Assembly: GCA_018261615.1 (NCBI GenBank)
Contig: JAGTSE010000050.1
Coordinates: forward strand, 1 to 44,856
Origin: Pseudomonadota bacterium
GTDB lineage: Bacteria; Pseudomonadota; Gammaproteobacteria; Enterobacterales; Enterobacteriaceae
Direction: 5' to 3'
Length of the DNA: 44,856 bases
The position numbers and the translations under genes are program-made. Each line of letters opens with the position of its first letter. The stretch's first letter is position 1. This document shows, one piece after another, positions 1 to 9,037 of the stretch. The notes below the pieces were generated by a model. It saw nothing but the letters and a program-made list of their open reading frames with translations, ran no database searches and was not told the origin of the DNA.

Positions 1-11
1 GCTAAGTAACA

Positions 12-46
12 TAAAAAAATCCGTAATCCCTGTGAGATTACGGATT
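12..46 (-). terminator. Rho-independent terminator downstream of gst
   Basis: Read on the minus strand this is an 11-bp perfect stem (AATCCGTAATC paired with GATTACGGATT) followed by a run of seven T. It lies beyond the 3' end of gst. The stretch 47-162 contains no gene that I can support. Confidence 0.8.
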
Positions 47-162
47 CTTACACAGCCACTGGATCGTTCAACCGATCCTTAACTGATCGGCATTAGGGAT
101 CTTCCCGCCTTTCCCTTACGGCATACATGCCGCCCGCAAATGTACTGCGGGGCATCAATCAA

Positions 163-768
163 TTACTGAATACCTTCTGCTGCCATTGCTGCTGCAACCG
201 CCGGACGTGCGGCAACCCGCGACATATACGCGTCAATATGGCTCAGGCCTTCCATGTTTAGTTTCACCGCGCGCGCCCAGCGCAGCACCGTAAACAGGTA
301 GCCATCAGCAATGGTGAAGCGATCGCCGCTGATCCACTCGCTGTTCGCCAGGGATTCGTTCACGTATTGCAGCTTTTTTTCCAGCAGAGCGCGAACCGTC
401 GGTTTGTACTCTTCCGGCGTATCCGGGCGGAAAAGCGGCGTGAAGCCTTTATGCAGCTCGGTAGCGATAAAGTTCAGCCACTCTAGCGTCTTGTAGCGCG
501 GCATCGTACCGACCGGCGCCAGAAGCTGGCTGTCCGGTGCGCTGTCAGCGACATACTGCATGATGGCCACACCTTCCGTCACCAACGTGGCGTCATCAAG
601 CTGAAGCGCAGGGATCTGGCCTTTCGGGTTAATGGCAAAAAAGTCTTCGCCATTTTCCAGGCGCTTTTTCATCAGGTCAACGCTTACCAGCGTCACCTCT
701 TTACCGGTTTCACGCAGGGCAATGTGCGATGCAAGCGAGCAGGCGCCAGGCTTGTAAAACAGTTCCAT
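163..768 (-). CDS. gstA: Glutathione S-transferase GstA
   Basis: A 201-residue cytosolic beta-class glutathione transferase, which conjugates glutathione to electrophiles. The start MELFYKPGACSLASHI and the segment ELHKGFTPLFRPDTPEEYKP match E. coli GstA closely. Residues 1-80 form the thioredoxin-like domain, with Cys10 in the PGACS motif that binds glutathione in this class; the rest is the helical domain. The ATG at 768 was chosen because AAGGAAAG lies just upstream and the protein then begins exactly where the family begins; an in-frame ATG 48 bases upstream lacks this support. It lies downstream of dtpA on the same strand, as in E. coli. Confidence 0.95.
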   Translation of the reverse strand: MELFYKPGACSLASHIALRETGKEVTLVSVDLMKKRLENGEDFFAINPKGQIPALQLDDATLVTEGVAIMQYVADSAPDSQLLAPVGTMPRYKTLEWLNFIATELHKGFTPLFRPDTPEEYKPTVRALLEKKLQYVNESLANSEWISGDRFTIADGYLFTVLRWARAVKLNMEGLSHIDAYMSRVAARPAVAAAMAAEGIQ

Positions 769-818
769 TATGCTTTCCTTATAGTTAATTTCGGGCATTA
801 GGTTATTACGTCGCAAAA

Positions 819-851
819 TAAAAAAAAAGCCGCTAACTTACGTTAACGGCT
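819..851 (-). terminator. Rho-independent terminator of dtpA
   Basis: On the minus strand AGCCGTTAAC and GTTAGCGGCT form a stem around a 4-base loop, followed by an uninterrupted T run. It lies 25 bases beyond the dtpA stop codon. Confidence 0.8.
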
Positions 852-876
852 AAATATTTCGTGTTCCCCGCAGCGT

Positions 877-2379
877 TTACGCTGTTGCGGTTTCCGATGC
901 TTCACGCACGTTGTTGTCGCTCTGCGTCATGCGGTTCAGCTTTGGTGCAGCCAGGATCATCAGCACAGCAATCACAGCTGTGGCGATACCAATCTGCAGG
1001 AAGACCGTACCGTAGATGTCCAGTGACATCAGCGGGTCGGTCACATTTTCCGGGATCGCCATCTGGTTAGCGACGTAACCTGCGATGATGTTCGCACCAG
1101 CAGTCGTCAGGAACCAGCTACCCATGATAAAGCCCATCAGACGTTGCGGTACCAGCTGCGCAACCATCGCCAGGCCCAGACCGGAGATCATCAGTTCACC
1201 GATACTTTGCAGAGCGTAGCTTGCAATCAGCCAGTTCACGGAGACGATACCGGCATCGGAAGCGAATTTTGTCCCCAGCGGCAGAACCAGGAACGCACCT
1301 GAGCACAACACCATACCGATGGCAAATTTATGCGGCATCGGCAGCGTATCGCCCATTTTGTTGTAGATGGCGGCCAGAATCGGGCTACCAATAATGATCC
1401 AGAACGGGTTCAGCGCCTGATACTGTTCCGGCTCAAACGCGATACCGAACAGAGTGTGCTCAACGTTGCGAATTGCGAAGAAATTCAGGGAGGTCGGCAT
1501 CTGGCTGTACAAAACGAAGAAAACGATCGCCTGAAGCATCAGAACGAAGGCTACAATCATTTTGCGACGCGCAGCGCCTTGCAGGGCGAACGTCTCTTTC
1601 GTGAAGATGCAGATAATGCCCAGCGCAACAACGCCCAGAACCATACGGGCGATCCCCTGGTTATGCAGCAGCCAGGTTGCGATGGCAATCAGCACGACGA
1701 CACCGATGATGGTCGCCAGCAGGTAACCCATGCGCACCGGTGCGAAGTCCGGTTTTGAACCGTAGTTTTTCACCCACCGTTTGCAGAAGGTGAAGTTAAC
1801 GATAGTGATCAGCAGACCGACAACGCTCAGGGCAAATGCCGTGCTCCAGCCAAACTTCGCAGCAAGCCACGGGGTTGCCAGCATAGAGAAGAAGGAGCCA
1901 ACGTTAATGGACATGTAGTACATAGTAAATGCACCGTCCAGACGTGGATCATCTTTGGCATAGCAGGTAGAGAGCAGGGAAGACGGGTTGGCTTTGAACA
2001 GCCCGTTACCGACGGCGATAGCCGCCATACCCATATAGACAACACCAGCGTCATGACCAGACCATGCCACCAGCGCATAGCCGATCGCCAGCACAATCGC
2101 GCCCAGCATAATCACACGTTTGGTACCGAGGACTTTATCACCCAGCCAGCCGCCGATGGCGACCAGGCCGTAGACCAGTGCACTAAAGGAAGAGAACAGC
2201 GTAATCGAGTCCGCTTCGGACATACCCAGCTGTTTTACCAGGTAAACGGCCATGATCCCTTGCAGGCCGTAGTAACCAAAACGTTCCCATAACTCGATCG
2301 AGAAAATCAGATAAAACGCTTTCGGTTGTTTAAACGCGTTCAAGCTAACGTTTTCGGTTGGTTTGTTTGCAGTTGACAC
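877..2379 (-). CDS. dtpA: Dipeptide/tripeptide permease DtpA (TppB)
   Basis: A 500-residue proton-coupled peptide transporter of the POT/PTR2 family, the same length as E. coli DtpA (YdgR). About twelve to fourteen hydrophobic segments span the inner membrane. The N-terminal motif ELWERFGYYG (the ExxERFxYYG proton-coupling motif of the family) and FTMYYMSINVGSF in the fifth-helix region are intact. It imports di- and tripeptides. In E. coli its expression depends on OmpR; I could not confirm an OmpR site here. Upstream is an unusually long 740-bp intergenic region. Confidence 0.97.
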   Translation of the reverse strand: MSTANKPTENVSLNAFKQPKAFYLIFSIELWERFGYYGLQGIMAVYLVKQLGMSEADSITLFSSFSALVYGLVAIGGWLGDKVLGTKRVIMLGAIVLAIGYALVAWSGHDAGVVYMGMAAIAVGNGLFKANPSSLLSTCYAKDDPRLDGAFTMYYMSINVGSFFSMLATPWLAAKFGWSTAFALSVVGLLITIVNFTFCKRWVKNYGSKPDFAPVRMGYLLATIIGVVVLIAIATWLLHNQGIARMVLGVVALGIICIFTKETFALQGAARRKMIVAFVLMLQAIVFFVLYSQMPTSLNFFAIRNVEHTLFGIAFEPEQYQALNPFWIIIGSPILAAIYNKMGDTLPMPHKFAIGMVLCSGAFLVLPLGTKFASDAGIVSVNWLIASYALQSIGELMISGLGLAMVAQLVPQRLMGFIMGSWFLTTAGANIIAGYVANQMAIPENVTDPLMSLDIYGTVFLQIGIATAVIAVLMILAAPKLNRMTQSDNNVREASETATA

Positions 2380-2939
2380 ATATACCTCTTTTTTTACATC
2401 CCATATTAACGGGGGTGTTCAGCGCGTAATAACCAGAGTTCATCACGCTTATAGTTATATTGGGAGGGGAAACGGCGGGTAATGTTCACTATCCTGGGCT
2501 TTCAGGCAATACCTTTGACATATTCTGTTACATAGATCCCCGTCATTACATTACTCGGCAATTACATTTGTTATTCAGAGTTAAATTTCACCAATGTAAT
2601 AAAGATGGATTTTTACACTGAGATCATAGGGTGCGTTTGCTTAATTAGCTATATATTCTGCTGTTTTGCTTATAATGCAGTGTATTGGGCTGGTTTATCA
2701 AACATTAATGGTTATATGTATTGAAAATAAGTGATTAAACTCTGCGCTCCGTCCGGAGAATTTCAGCGGTAAACTTTTTTTTAACATCATATTAGCAATG
2801 TCAGCATAATCACACTTTAGTTGTATTTTTTTCTTCTAAAAAAATGATAAGTCTTAATAAATACGCATAAGTGAACGATTATTTGTCCAAATCATCATTT
2901 TTCGCATATTAATTCGTCTTAGTGGGCAATGTACAGAGA

Positions 2940-2955
2940 TGTGAGTAATATCACA
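2940..2955. promoter_or_regulatory. CRP-binding-site-like palindrome (TGTGA-N6-TCACA)
   Basis: TGTGAGTAATATCACA matches both half-sites of the CRP consensus with the correct six-base spacer. It lies 168 bp before the CopD-like gene at 3123 and about 560 bp before dtpA, so the target is unclear. The rest of the 2380-3122 gap is AT-rich and holds no gene I can support; a frame starting at ATG 3029 only overlaps the CopD-like gene out of frame. Confidence 0.5.
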
Positions 2956-3122
2956 TCAGTTATCGACTGAAAGTCAGCAAGTTCCGTCAATTTTCATTAC
3001 TTCCGCATACGGTAAAAAGGCAATAACCATGGCTTTTTTAACGTTATGCCGCGCATTGTTCATGACATCCCGTCACGCTGTCTGGCAGACTGCTGCCTGT
3101 CCCTTTCTACTGGAGTCAAATA

Positions 3123-3548
3123 ATGAACTTTCACCCGTGGCTCAATGCGTTACATATTGTCTCTGCCATCGTCTGGATTGGTGGCATGTTGGTAATGGCT
3201 GTGGTTGCTGGCTGGAGCGCGCTGCAAAGCGATAAAAGCTCAACGGTTGGGTTGTTGCTGGCGGTACGCCGCTGGAGCCGCAAAGTCGTCACCCCCGCGA
3301 TGCTGTTGCTGTGGATTGCCGGGGCGATCATGGTTATCGCTCATGGTCAGTTTCCGCACCTCTGGCTGGTCGTGAAGATCGTGGCCGTGATTGCGCTTTT
3401 CGGGTTGCACGGTTTTCTCTCTGCAACGATACGTCGGATGGCGGCAGGTGAAGCGGTGAAGGGGGCTGGCGCCGTGCGCAATGCCACCACGCTGATTATT
3501 GTCGTGGTGGCGGTGATTATTCTGCTGGCGGTATTCCGGCCATTCTGA
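3123..3548 (+). CDS. CopD-like integral membrane protein
   Basis: A 141-residue protein with four hydrophobic helices (roughly residues 8-28, 57-75, 81-100 and 119-138). The first helix carries HIVSAIVWIGGMLVMA; a histidine followed by a WxGG motif is typical of small CopD/HemJ-like membrane proteins, some of which bind heme or copper. The start at 3123 follows GGAGTCAAATA. It is convergent with nth, with only six bases between the stop codons. I do not recognise an E. coli K-12 equivalent at this position. The family assignment rests on topology and the first helix only; function is unknown. Confidence 0.7.
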   Translation: MNFHPWLNALHIVSAIVWIGGMLVMAVVAGWSALQSDKSSTVGLLLAVRRWSRKVVTPAMLLLWIAGAIMVIAHGQFPHLWLVVKIVAVIALFGLHGFLSATIRRMAAGEAVKGAGAVRNATTLIIVVVAVIILLAVFRPF

Positions 3549-3554
3549 CGGCGG

Positions 3555-4190
3555 TCAGAGTTCGACTTTGTCGTCGTACTCGCAGAGATCTTCGATAATG
3601 CAGGAGCCGCAACGCGGCTTACGGGCGATGCAGGTGTATCGCCCGTGCAGGATCAACCAGTGGTGGCAATCGACTTTAAACTCTGCCGGCACTACTTTCA
3701 GCAGTTTCTCTTCCACTTCCTCAACGTTCTTACCCGGTGCAAAACGCGTGCGGTTAGATACGCGGAATATGTGTGTGTCGACGGCAATAGTTGGCCAACC
3801 AAAGGCGGTGTTGAGCACCACATTGGCGGTTTTACGCCCGACGCCCGGCAGCGCTTCCAGCGCGGCGCGATCTTCCGGCACCTCACCACCATGTTTTTCC
3901 AGCAAAATACGGCAGGTTTTAATCACGTTTTCCGCTTTGCTGTTAAATAGGCCAATGGTTTTTATGTATTGTTTTACGCCCTCAACACCCAACTCCAGCA
4001 TCGCGGCTGGCGTATTGGCAACCGGGTAGAGCAGCGCGGTGGCTTTATTGACGCTGACGTCGGTTGCTTGGGCGGAAAGCAGCACAGCGATCAATAGTTC
4101 AAATGGTGAACTGAAATTGAGTTCGGTGGTCGGGTGAGGGTTGTTTTCCCGTAAACGGGTTAATATTTCCAGCCGTTTTGCTTTATTCAT
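3555..4190 (-). CDS. nth: Endonuclease III (DNA glycosylase/AP lyase)
   Basis: A 211-residue base-excision repair enzyme that removes oxidised pyrimidines and cleaves abasic sites. Visible are the helix-hairpin-helix LPGVGRKTANVVL with the catalytic Lys, the catalytic Asp in VDTHIFRV, and the C-terminal 4Fe-4S ligands in the Cys-X6-Cys-X2-Cys-X5-Cys pattern (CIARKPRCGSCIIEDLC). The start overlaps the rsxE stop as TAATG, so it is the translationally coupled last gene of the rsx operon, as in E. coli. Linking an iron-sulfur repair enzyme to an electron-transfer complex is a conserved arrangement. Confidence 0.98.
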   Translation of the reverse strand: MNKAKRLEILTRLRENNPHPTTELNFSSPFELLIAVLLSAQATDVSVNKATALLYPVANTPAAMLELGVEGVKQYIKTIGLFNSKAENVIKTCRILLEKHGGEVPEDRAALEALPGVGRKTANVVLNTAFGWPTIAVDTHIFRVSNRTRFAPGKNVEEVEEKLLKVVPAEFKVDCHHWLILHGRYTCIARKPRCGSCIIEDLCEYDDKVEL

Positions 4191-4885
4191 TATGTTTTCT
4201 CGGGCGACGAGTGTGCTACGTCACTAACAGCGGCAGTGGCTTCCCGGCGCTTTTTCATTTTTTGATCGATAAGATATTTCACTGCCAGCATCATGCCCAG
4301 ACCGATAAACGCACCCGGCGGCAGCATCGCCAGCAAAAACGGTGAATCGGTATGAAACACTTCAATACGCAGCACTTTTGCCCAGTTGCCGAGCAGACCA
4401 TCTGCGCCGTCAAACAGGGTGCCGTTGCCAAGGATTTCACGCAGCGAGCCGAGAACAAACATCGCACAGGTTGCTCCCATGCCGATGGAAAAACCATCCA
4501 GTGCCGATAACGCCGGGCCTTTTTTCGCTGCAAAAGCTTCAGCGCGTCCGACCACGATACAGTTGGTGACGATCAGCGGAATAAAGATCCCCAAAGACTG
4601 ATACAGACCAAAAGCGTAAGCGTTAATCAGCATTTGTACCGCACTGACCACGGACGCGATAATCATCACGTAAACAGGAATACGGATCTCTGCGGGCGTC
4701 CAGCGGCGCAACAGCGAAATAACGAAGTTGGTCAACGTCAGAACCAGCGTGGTAGCCAGCCCCAGACCCAGCGCGTTAGTCGCCGTGGAGGTTACCGCCA
4801 GCAGTGGACACATCCCGAGCAACTGCACCAGTGCGGAGTTGTTCTTCCACAGCCCCTGGACGATAACGTCTTTTACTTCGCTCAT
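4190..4885 (-). CDS. rsxE: Electron transport complex subunit RsxE
   Basis: A 231-residue integral inner-membrane subunit of the Rsx (Rnf-type) complex, homologous to RsxA and to NqrD. Six hydrophobic helices are visible, with the conserved LVQLLGMCPLLAVTSTATNA segment near residue 20 and PLIVTNCIVVGRAEAFA near residue 105, which mirror the matching segments in RsxA. In Rnf/Nqr complexes these subunits form part of the membrane electron and ion path. It starts 3 bp after rsxG ends and overlaps nth. Confidence 0.97.
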   Translation of the reverse strand: MSEVKDVIVQGLWKNNSALVQLLGMCPLLAVTSTATNALGLGLATTLVLTLTNFVISLLRRWTPAEIRIPVYVMIIASVVSAVQMLINAYAFGLYQSLGIFIPLIVTNCIVVGRAEAFAAKKGPALSALDGFSIGMGATCAMFVLGSLREILGNGTLFDGADGLLGNWAKVLRIEVFHTDSPFLLAMLPPGAFIGLGMMLAVKYLIDQKMKKRREATAAVSDVAHSSPEKT

Positions 4886-4888
4886 CGT

Positions 4889-5509
4889 TTACTCTCCACA
4901 ACCCGGTAAACGGGAAAGCTGCTCTGGCAGCGTCGTCGCATACAGACCCGTGCGTTTAACCGCATTGACCACGGCGCGCGGGGTAATGGTGGCTCCTGTG
5001 AACTGATCGAAATCGCCACCATCTTTTTTCACCGCGAAATGCGGGTCTGTGGCACTTTCAATTTTCTTTCCGGAAAAATGTGTGATCCAGTTGGAAATAC
5101 GCAGTTCGATTTTATCGCCCAGTCCCGGAGTTTCATGATGCTCAGTCACGCGTACGCCTAACACGGTACCGGAGAAGTTGGCACCGACCAACAACTGAAT
5201 CGCCCCAGAGTAGCCGTCGGGGGCCGTGGCTTCAATCACCGCCGCCACCGGCTGCTCATCTTTTTTGGCAATCCATAGATGATGCTGGCCTTTACCTAAC
5301 GCAGGATCGCTCACCAGATAACAGCTCTGTTGTAGTGCATTATTGTAGCTGTCACCGGGGATCACCTGATCAAACAGCGCTTTTTGTTGCTGCGCGGCCT
5401 GTTCGGCAATGGTGGTTTTGGTCATTTGATCAATGGCCGCCGTCAGGCCGGTAGAACCCGCTGCGAACAGCGCCAGCGTCACGCCATGTTTACGCATTGT
5501 CTTCAGCAT
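4889..5509 (-). CDS. rsxG: Electron transport complex subunit RsxG
   Basis: A 206-residue subunit with one N-terminal anchor (residues about 10-27) and a periplasmic FMN-binding domain. The segment FDQFTGATITPRAVV contains the (S/T)GATxT motif whose threonine is covalently flavinylated in the RnfG/NqrC family. It passes electrons within the complex that keeps SoxR reduced. It lies nine bases after rsxD and three before rsxE. Confidence 0.97.
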   Translation of the reverse strand: MLKTMRKHGVTLALFAAGSTGLTAAIDQMTKTTIAEQAAQQQKALFDQVIPGDSYNNALQQSCYLVSDPALGKGQHHLWIAKKDEQPVAAVIEATAPDGYSGAIQLLVGANFSGTVLGVRVTEHHETPGLGDKIELRISNWITHFSGKKIESATDPHFAVKKDGGDFDQFTGATITPRAVVNAVKRTGLYATTLPEQLSRLPGCGE

Positions 5510-5518
5510 GGCGACTCC

Positions 5519-6571
5519 TCAACGATGCCCGTACACGCGTGGACGCGTGTAGTAGTCAATCAACGGTACGGTGATGTTAGCCAGCAGTACGGCAAAGGCG
5601 ACGCCATCTGGATAGCCGCCAAAACTGCGGATCAGCCACACCAGCAAACCCGCCAGCGCGCCAAAAATAAGCCGCCCTTTGTTGGTGGTGGAGGCGGTTA
5701 CCGGATCGGTCAGAATAAAGAACGCGCCCAACATGGTTGCGCCGGAGAACAAATGCAGATGCGGTGCCGCCAGCGATTGCGGGGAAAAGATCCAGCCAAG
5801 CGTGGAACACAGCGCCAGCGAGAGCAGGAAGCTTAGCGGAATATGCCAGCGAATGGTCTTTTGCCACAGCAGGAACAGCCCACCGACCAGATAGCCGAGG
5901 TTAACCCACTGCCAGCCTGCGCCCGCCAGCACACCGCTGTAGATCGGGTATTGCAGGATCTGCTCGATGCTGTGACCTGCATGCAGTGACGTTTTAAACG
6001 TATCCAGCGGCGTGGCCTGGCTGACGCCATCAATGCCGATACGCAGGGTTTCCATGGTGGCGCCTGTTGCGGTATGCCCGCTGAAGATCACCTGTACCGC
6101 ATCCATAAAGCCCGGCACGGTATGGGCAATTTCGTACGGCGGCAGCCAACTGGTCATTTGCACCGGGAAGGAGATCAGCAGTACCACGTAACCGATCATC
6201 GCTGGGTTAAATGGGTTGTGACCAAGCCCGCCATATAACTGTTTGGCGATAATGACGGCGAACACGGTACCCAGCACCACCATCCACCACGGCGCGAAAG
6301 GGGGAATACTGATCGCCAGCAGCAGGCCGGTTAACAGCGCCGAGTTATCCGCCAGAATCGCCCCCACGTTTTGTTTACGCAGCGACAACACCAGCGCTTC
6401 CGCTACCAGGGCACTGCCAATCGCGAGAATTATCTGTATCAGGGTTCCCCAACCGAAAAACCACAGTTGAGCGGCAATGCCTGGCACGGTGGCAAGCGTC
6501 ACCAGCAGCATAATACGTGACGTCTGACGCTGGTTATGGGTATAGGGGGAACTTGCGATTCGGAAAACCAT
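5519..6571 (-). CDS. rsxD: Electron transport complex subunit RsxD
   Basis: A 350-residue polytopic membrane protein of the RnfD/NqrB family (E. coli about 352). Around ten hydrophobic segments are visible. The motif DGVSQATPLDTF near residue 180 holds the threonine that carries covalent FMN in this family, and GHNPFNPAMIGY is a conserved loop. Its ATG directly follows the TAA that ends the repeat frame of rsxC (TAAATG). That argues that the frame ending at 6572 is the ancestral rsxC 3' end. Confidence 0.96.
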   Translation of the reverse strand: MVFRIASSPYTHNQRQTSRIMLLVTLATVPGIAAQLWFFGWGTLIQIILAIGSALVAEALVLSLRKQNVGAILADNSALLTGLLLAISIPPFAPWWMVVLGTVFAVIIAKQLYGGLGHNPFNPAMIGYVVLLISFPVQMTSWLPPYEIAHTVPGFMDAVQVIFSGHTATGATMETLRIGIDGVSQATPLDTFKTSLHAGHSIEQILQYPIYSGVLAGAGWQWVNLGYLVGGLFLLWQKTIRWHIPLSFLLSLALCSTLGWIFSPQSLAAPHLHLFSGATMLGAFFILTDPVTASTTNKGRLIFGALAGLLVWLIRSFGGYPDGVAFAVLLANITVPLIDYYTRPRVYGHR

Positions 6572-8466
6572 TTAATCCTCGTTAACAGCTTGCTGCGCGG
6601 CTTTTTTAGCCTGAACACGGGCGATGGCGGCGGCGACGGCCACTTTGCGCGGATCATCATTGGCGGCCTGCGGAACCGGTGATGCCTCATTTACCGCTGC
6701 CTGCATCTGCGTTTGTTCTGCTTTGCGCGCTTTCGCACGGGCAATTGCCGCTTCGACAGCGGCTTTACGCGGATCGACAGACACCTGCTCCGGCGGTTGT
6801 TCGGTAACCGGGGATTCAACCTGCGCCGCTTTACGCGCTTTCGCGCGGGCAATTGCCGCTTCGACAGCGGCTTTACGCGGATCGACAGGCACTTGCTCCG
6901 GCGGTTGTTCGGCTCTGCACCAGCCTGAATCACCACCGGTTGCGTGGCGGTAGCTTGCTTTTTCCTTACACGAGATAGTGCAGCGTCGATGGCCTGCTGA
7001 TCCCGAGCGCCAGGCTGCACTGCGGCCTGTTTGTGGCGCTGCTGGCGGGCAATTTTATCGCGCTCAAGACGAGCCTGACGCGCCTCAAAGCGCGCTTTAG
7101 CTTCGACCGTGCGTTTCTCTTCCTGTGCAATAGCATAAATTTCTGCTTTCTCCTGGCGGAAATATTGCACCAGCGGAATATTGCTGGGGCACACCCAGGC
7201 GCAGGCGCCGCATTCGATACAGTCGGAAAGATTATGCTCGGTGGCCTTATCGTGCTGCTGGCCTTTGCTGAACCAGTAAAGCTGCTGCGGCAGTAAATCT
7301 GCCGGGCAGGCATCGGCACAGGCGCTACAGCGAATGCAGCCTTTCTCTTCCAGAGGTTCACCCATTTCGCTGGCAGACGGTGCCAGCAGACAGTTGGTGA
7401 TTTTGACCACCGGAACATCCAGCCACGGCAGGGTAAAGCCCATCAACGGGCCGCCCATAATGACCAGTTGTTCGCTGGAGGGACAGAAACCGGCATGCTC
7501 AAGCAGATGACGTACTGGCGTGCCCAGACGCGCCCAGACGTTGCCAGGACGGGTGATGGCTTCGCCGGTCAGCGTGACGACACGTTCGGTCAGGGGCTCG
7601 CCATCAATCACCGCGCGTTTCACTGCATAGGCCGTACCGACGTTTTGCATCAGGATGCCGATATCCGAAGAACGACCGCCGTGCGGCACCTGTTTGCCCG
7701 TCAGGATCTGTGTCAACTGTTTTGCACCGCCTGACGGGTATTTGGTCGGAATAACGCGTAACTGAATACCATGGCTGTCGGCCAGCACCGCCCGCATCAT
7801 CGAAATTGCCTGCGGTTTGTTATCTTCAATTCCGATGAGGATCTGACGCGGTTTAAGAATGTGCGCCAGAATACGCACGCCTTCGATAATCTGCGCGGCA
7901 CAATCCTGCATCAGCCGGTCGTCAGCTGTAATGTACGGTTCGCATTCGGCGGCATTGATGATCAGCGTTTCAATTTTATTGCCGCCGCCATACAGTTTGG
8001 CTGCGGTCGGAAAGCCCGCGCCACCTAACCCCGCGACGCCATACTGATGAATGCGTTCGAGCAACGCATCAATACTGTGCGAGCGGTAGTCATTCCAGGC
8101 GTTACGTTCGATCCAGCGATCTTCTCCATCTGCTTCAATAATGACGCTCATCTCCGGTAACGCAGAAGGGTGAGCGGTGGAGTGGGGAGCGATAGCGATA
8201 ACGGTACCCGACGTCGGGGCATGTACTGGCAGCATTCGTCCGCGACCGCACGTCAGCGGCTGGCCGCGCAGCACCGTATCACCGACGCTGACGCACAGCT
8301 CGCCCTCAGCACCAATATGCTGTTTCAGCGGTATGACAAAGCGCTGCGCCAGCGGTAACTGGCGCAGCGGCGTGCCGTTAGACTGCGTTTTCATCTCCGG
8401 CGGATGAATGCCACCGTGAAAATCCCACAGTTTCTCTTTTCGGAAAGCGGAAAATAACTTAAACAT
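6572..8466 (-). CDS. rsxC: Electron transport complex subunit RsxC, frameshifted in its C-terminal repeats
   Basis: RsxC is the NADH/FMN- and Fe-S-binding subunit of the Rsx complex. The N-terminal frame gives RnfC/Nqo1-like domains (GVAGLGGAGFPTAAKL, IINAAECEPYI) and two 4Fe-4S clusters (CIRCSACADACP, CIECGACAWVCP). After residue about 520 the frame changes: the in-frame reading ends at 6691 with an abnormal Arg/Lys-rich tail. The family repeat DPRKAAVEAAIARAKARK continues in another frame from about 6908 down to 6572. A lost G (CCGAACAA for expected CCGGAACAA) at about 6908 would explain it. All redox domains are complete, so partial function is possible; a sequencing error is an alternative. 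It overlaps rsxB by 8 bp. Confidence 0.88.
6700..6908 (-). repeat. Tandem ~105-bp repeats within the rsxC tail
   Basis: Two near-identical units each encode an EQPPEQV leader followed by VDPRKAAVEAAIARAKARK. A third, diverged unit (DDPRKVAVAAAIARVQAKK) follows towards 6572. Copy number of this Ala/Lys-rich helical repeat varies among RsxC proteins. The repeats are where the rsxC frameshift occurs. Confidence 0.8.
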
Positions 8467-9037
8467 GGTGTTCCACAGGAATAATACGTACCGGAATGGT
8501 TTCTAAATCCCATTTCCAGTTCGTGGTGGTCGTTTCCACAGGACGCAATTCAATGCACTGCGTCGGGCACGGATCCACACAAAGATTACAACCGGTACAC
8601 AGATCGCTCATCACCGTATGCATGGCGCGCGTAGCGCCAAGGATGGCGTCGACCGGACAGGCCTGGATGCATTTGGTGCAACCAATGCAGTTGTTTTCAT
8701 CAATAACCGCCAGCATCCGTACCGGCTCCTGTGCGCTGGCATCGCCGTCAATCGGTTGTGGATCGACATTCAGCAGTGTGGCGATTTTCAGCATTACCGC
8801 TTCGCCGCCCGGCGCGCAGCGGTTAATTTTTTCGCCGTTGATGCCCACAGCCTCCGCATAAGGGCGGCAGCCGGGATAGCCACACTGACCGCACTGACTT
8901 TGCGGCAGCAACTCATCAATACGTTCAACGACCGGATCGTCCTCAACCGCAAAGCGGCGGGATGCATAACCGAGAATGAGACCGAACAGTAGCCCAAGCA
9001 CGCTCAGGGCTGCAACGGCAATCGAAATTGCACTCAT
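8459..9037 (-). CDS. rsxB: Electron transport complex ferredoxin subunit RsxB
   Basis: A 192-residue membrane-anchored Fe-S protein. Residues 1-25 form a hydrophobic anchor. A four-cysteine cluster motif follows (CGQCGYPGC and a Cys about 17 residues later). Two ferredoxin-type 4Fe-4S motifs come next, CIGCTKCIQACPVDAI and CTGCNLCVDPCPTQCI. It carries electrons between RsxC and the membrane subunits. The start overlaps the rsxA stop (TAATG), indicating translational coupling. Confidence 0.98.
   Translation of the reverse strand: MSAISIAVAALSVLGLLFGLILGYASRRFAVEDDPVVERIDELLPQSQCGQCGYPGCRPYAEAVGINGEKINRCAPGGEAVMLKIATLLNVDPQPIDGDASAQEPVRMLAVIDENNCIGCTKCIQACPVDAILGATRAMHTVMSDLCTGCNLCVDPCPTQCIELRPVETTTTNWKWDLETIPVRIIPVEHHV

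Noticed and set aside
3029..3235. ORF starting at ATG 3029, overlapping the CopD-like gene
   Set aside because: It overlaps the real gene in another frame and its sequence (Cys/Trp/Arg-rich) is typical of a shadow frame.
6624..6953. Plus-strand ORF of 109 residues over the rsxC repeats
   Set aside because: It is the antisense reading of the tandem repeats; its repetitive Ala/Cys/Thr composition follows from them.
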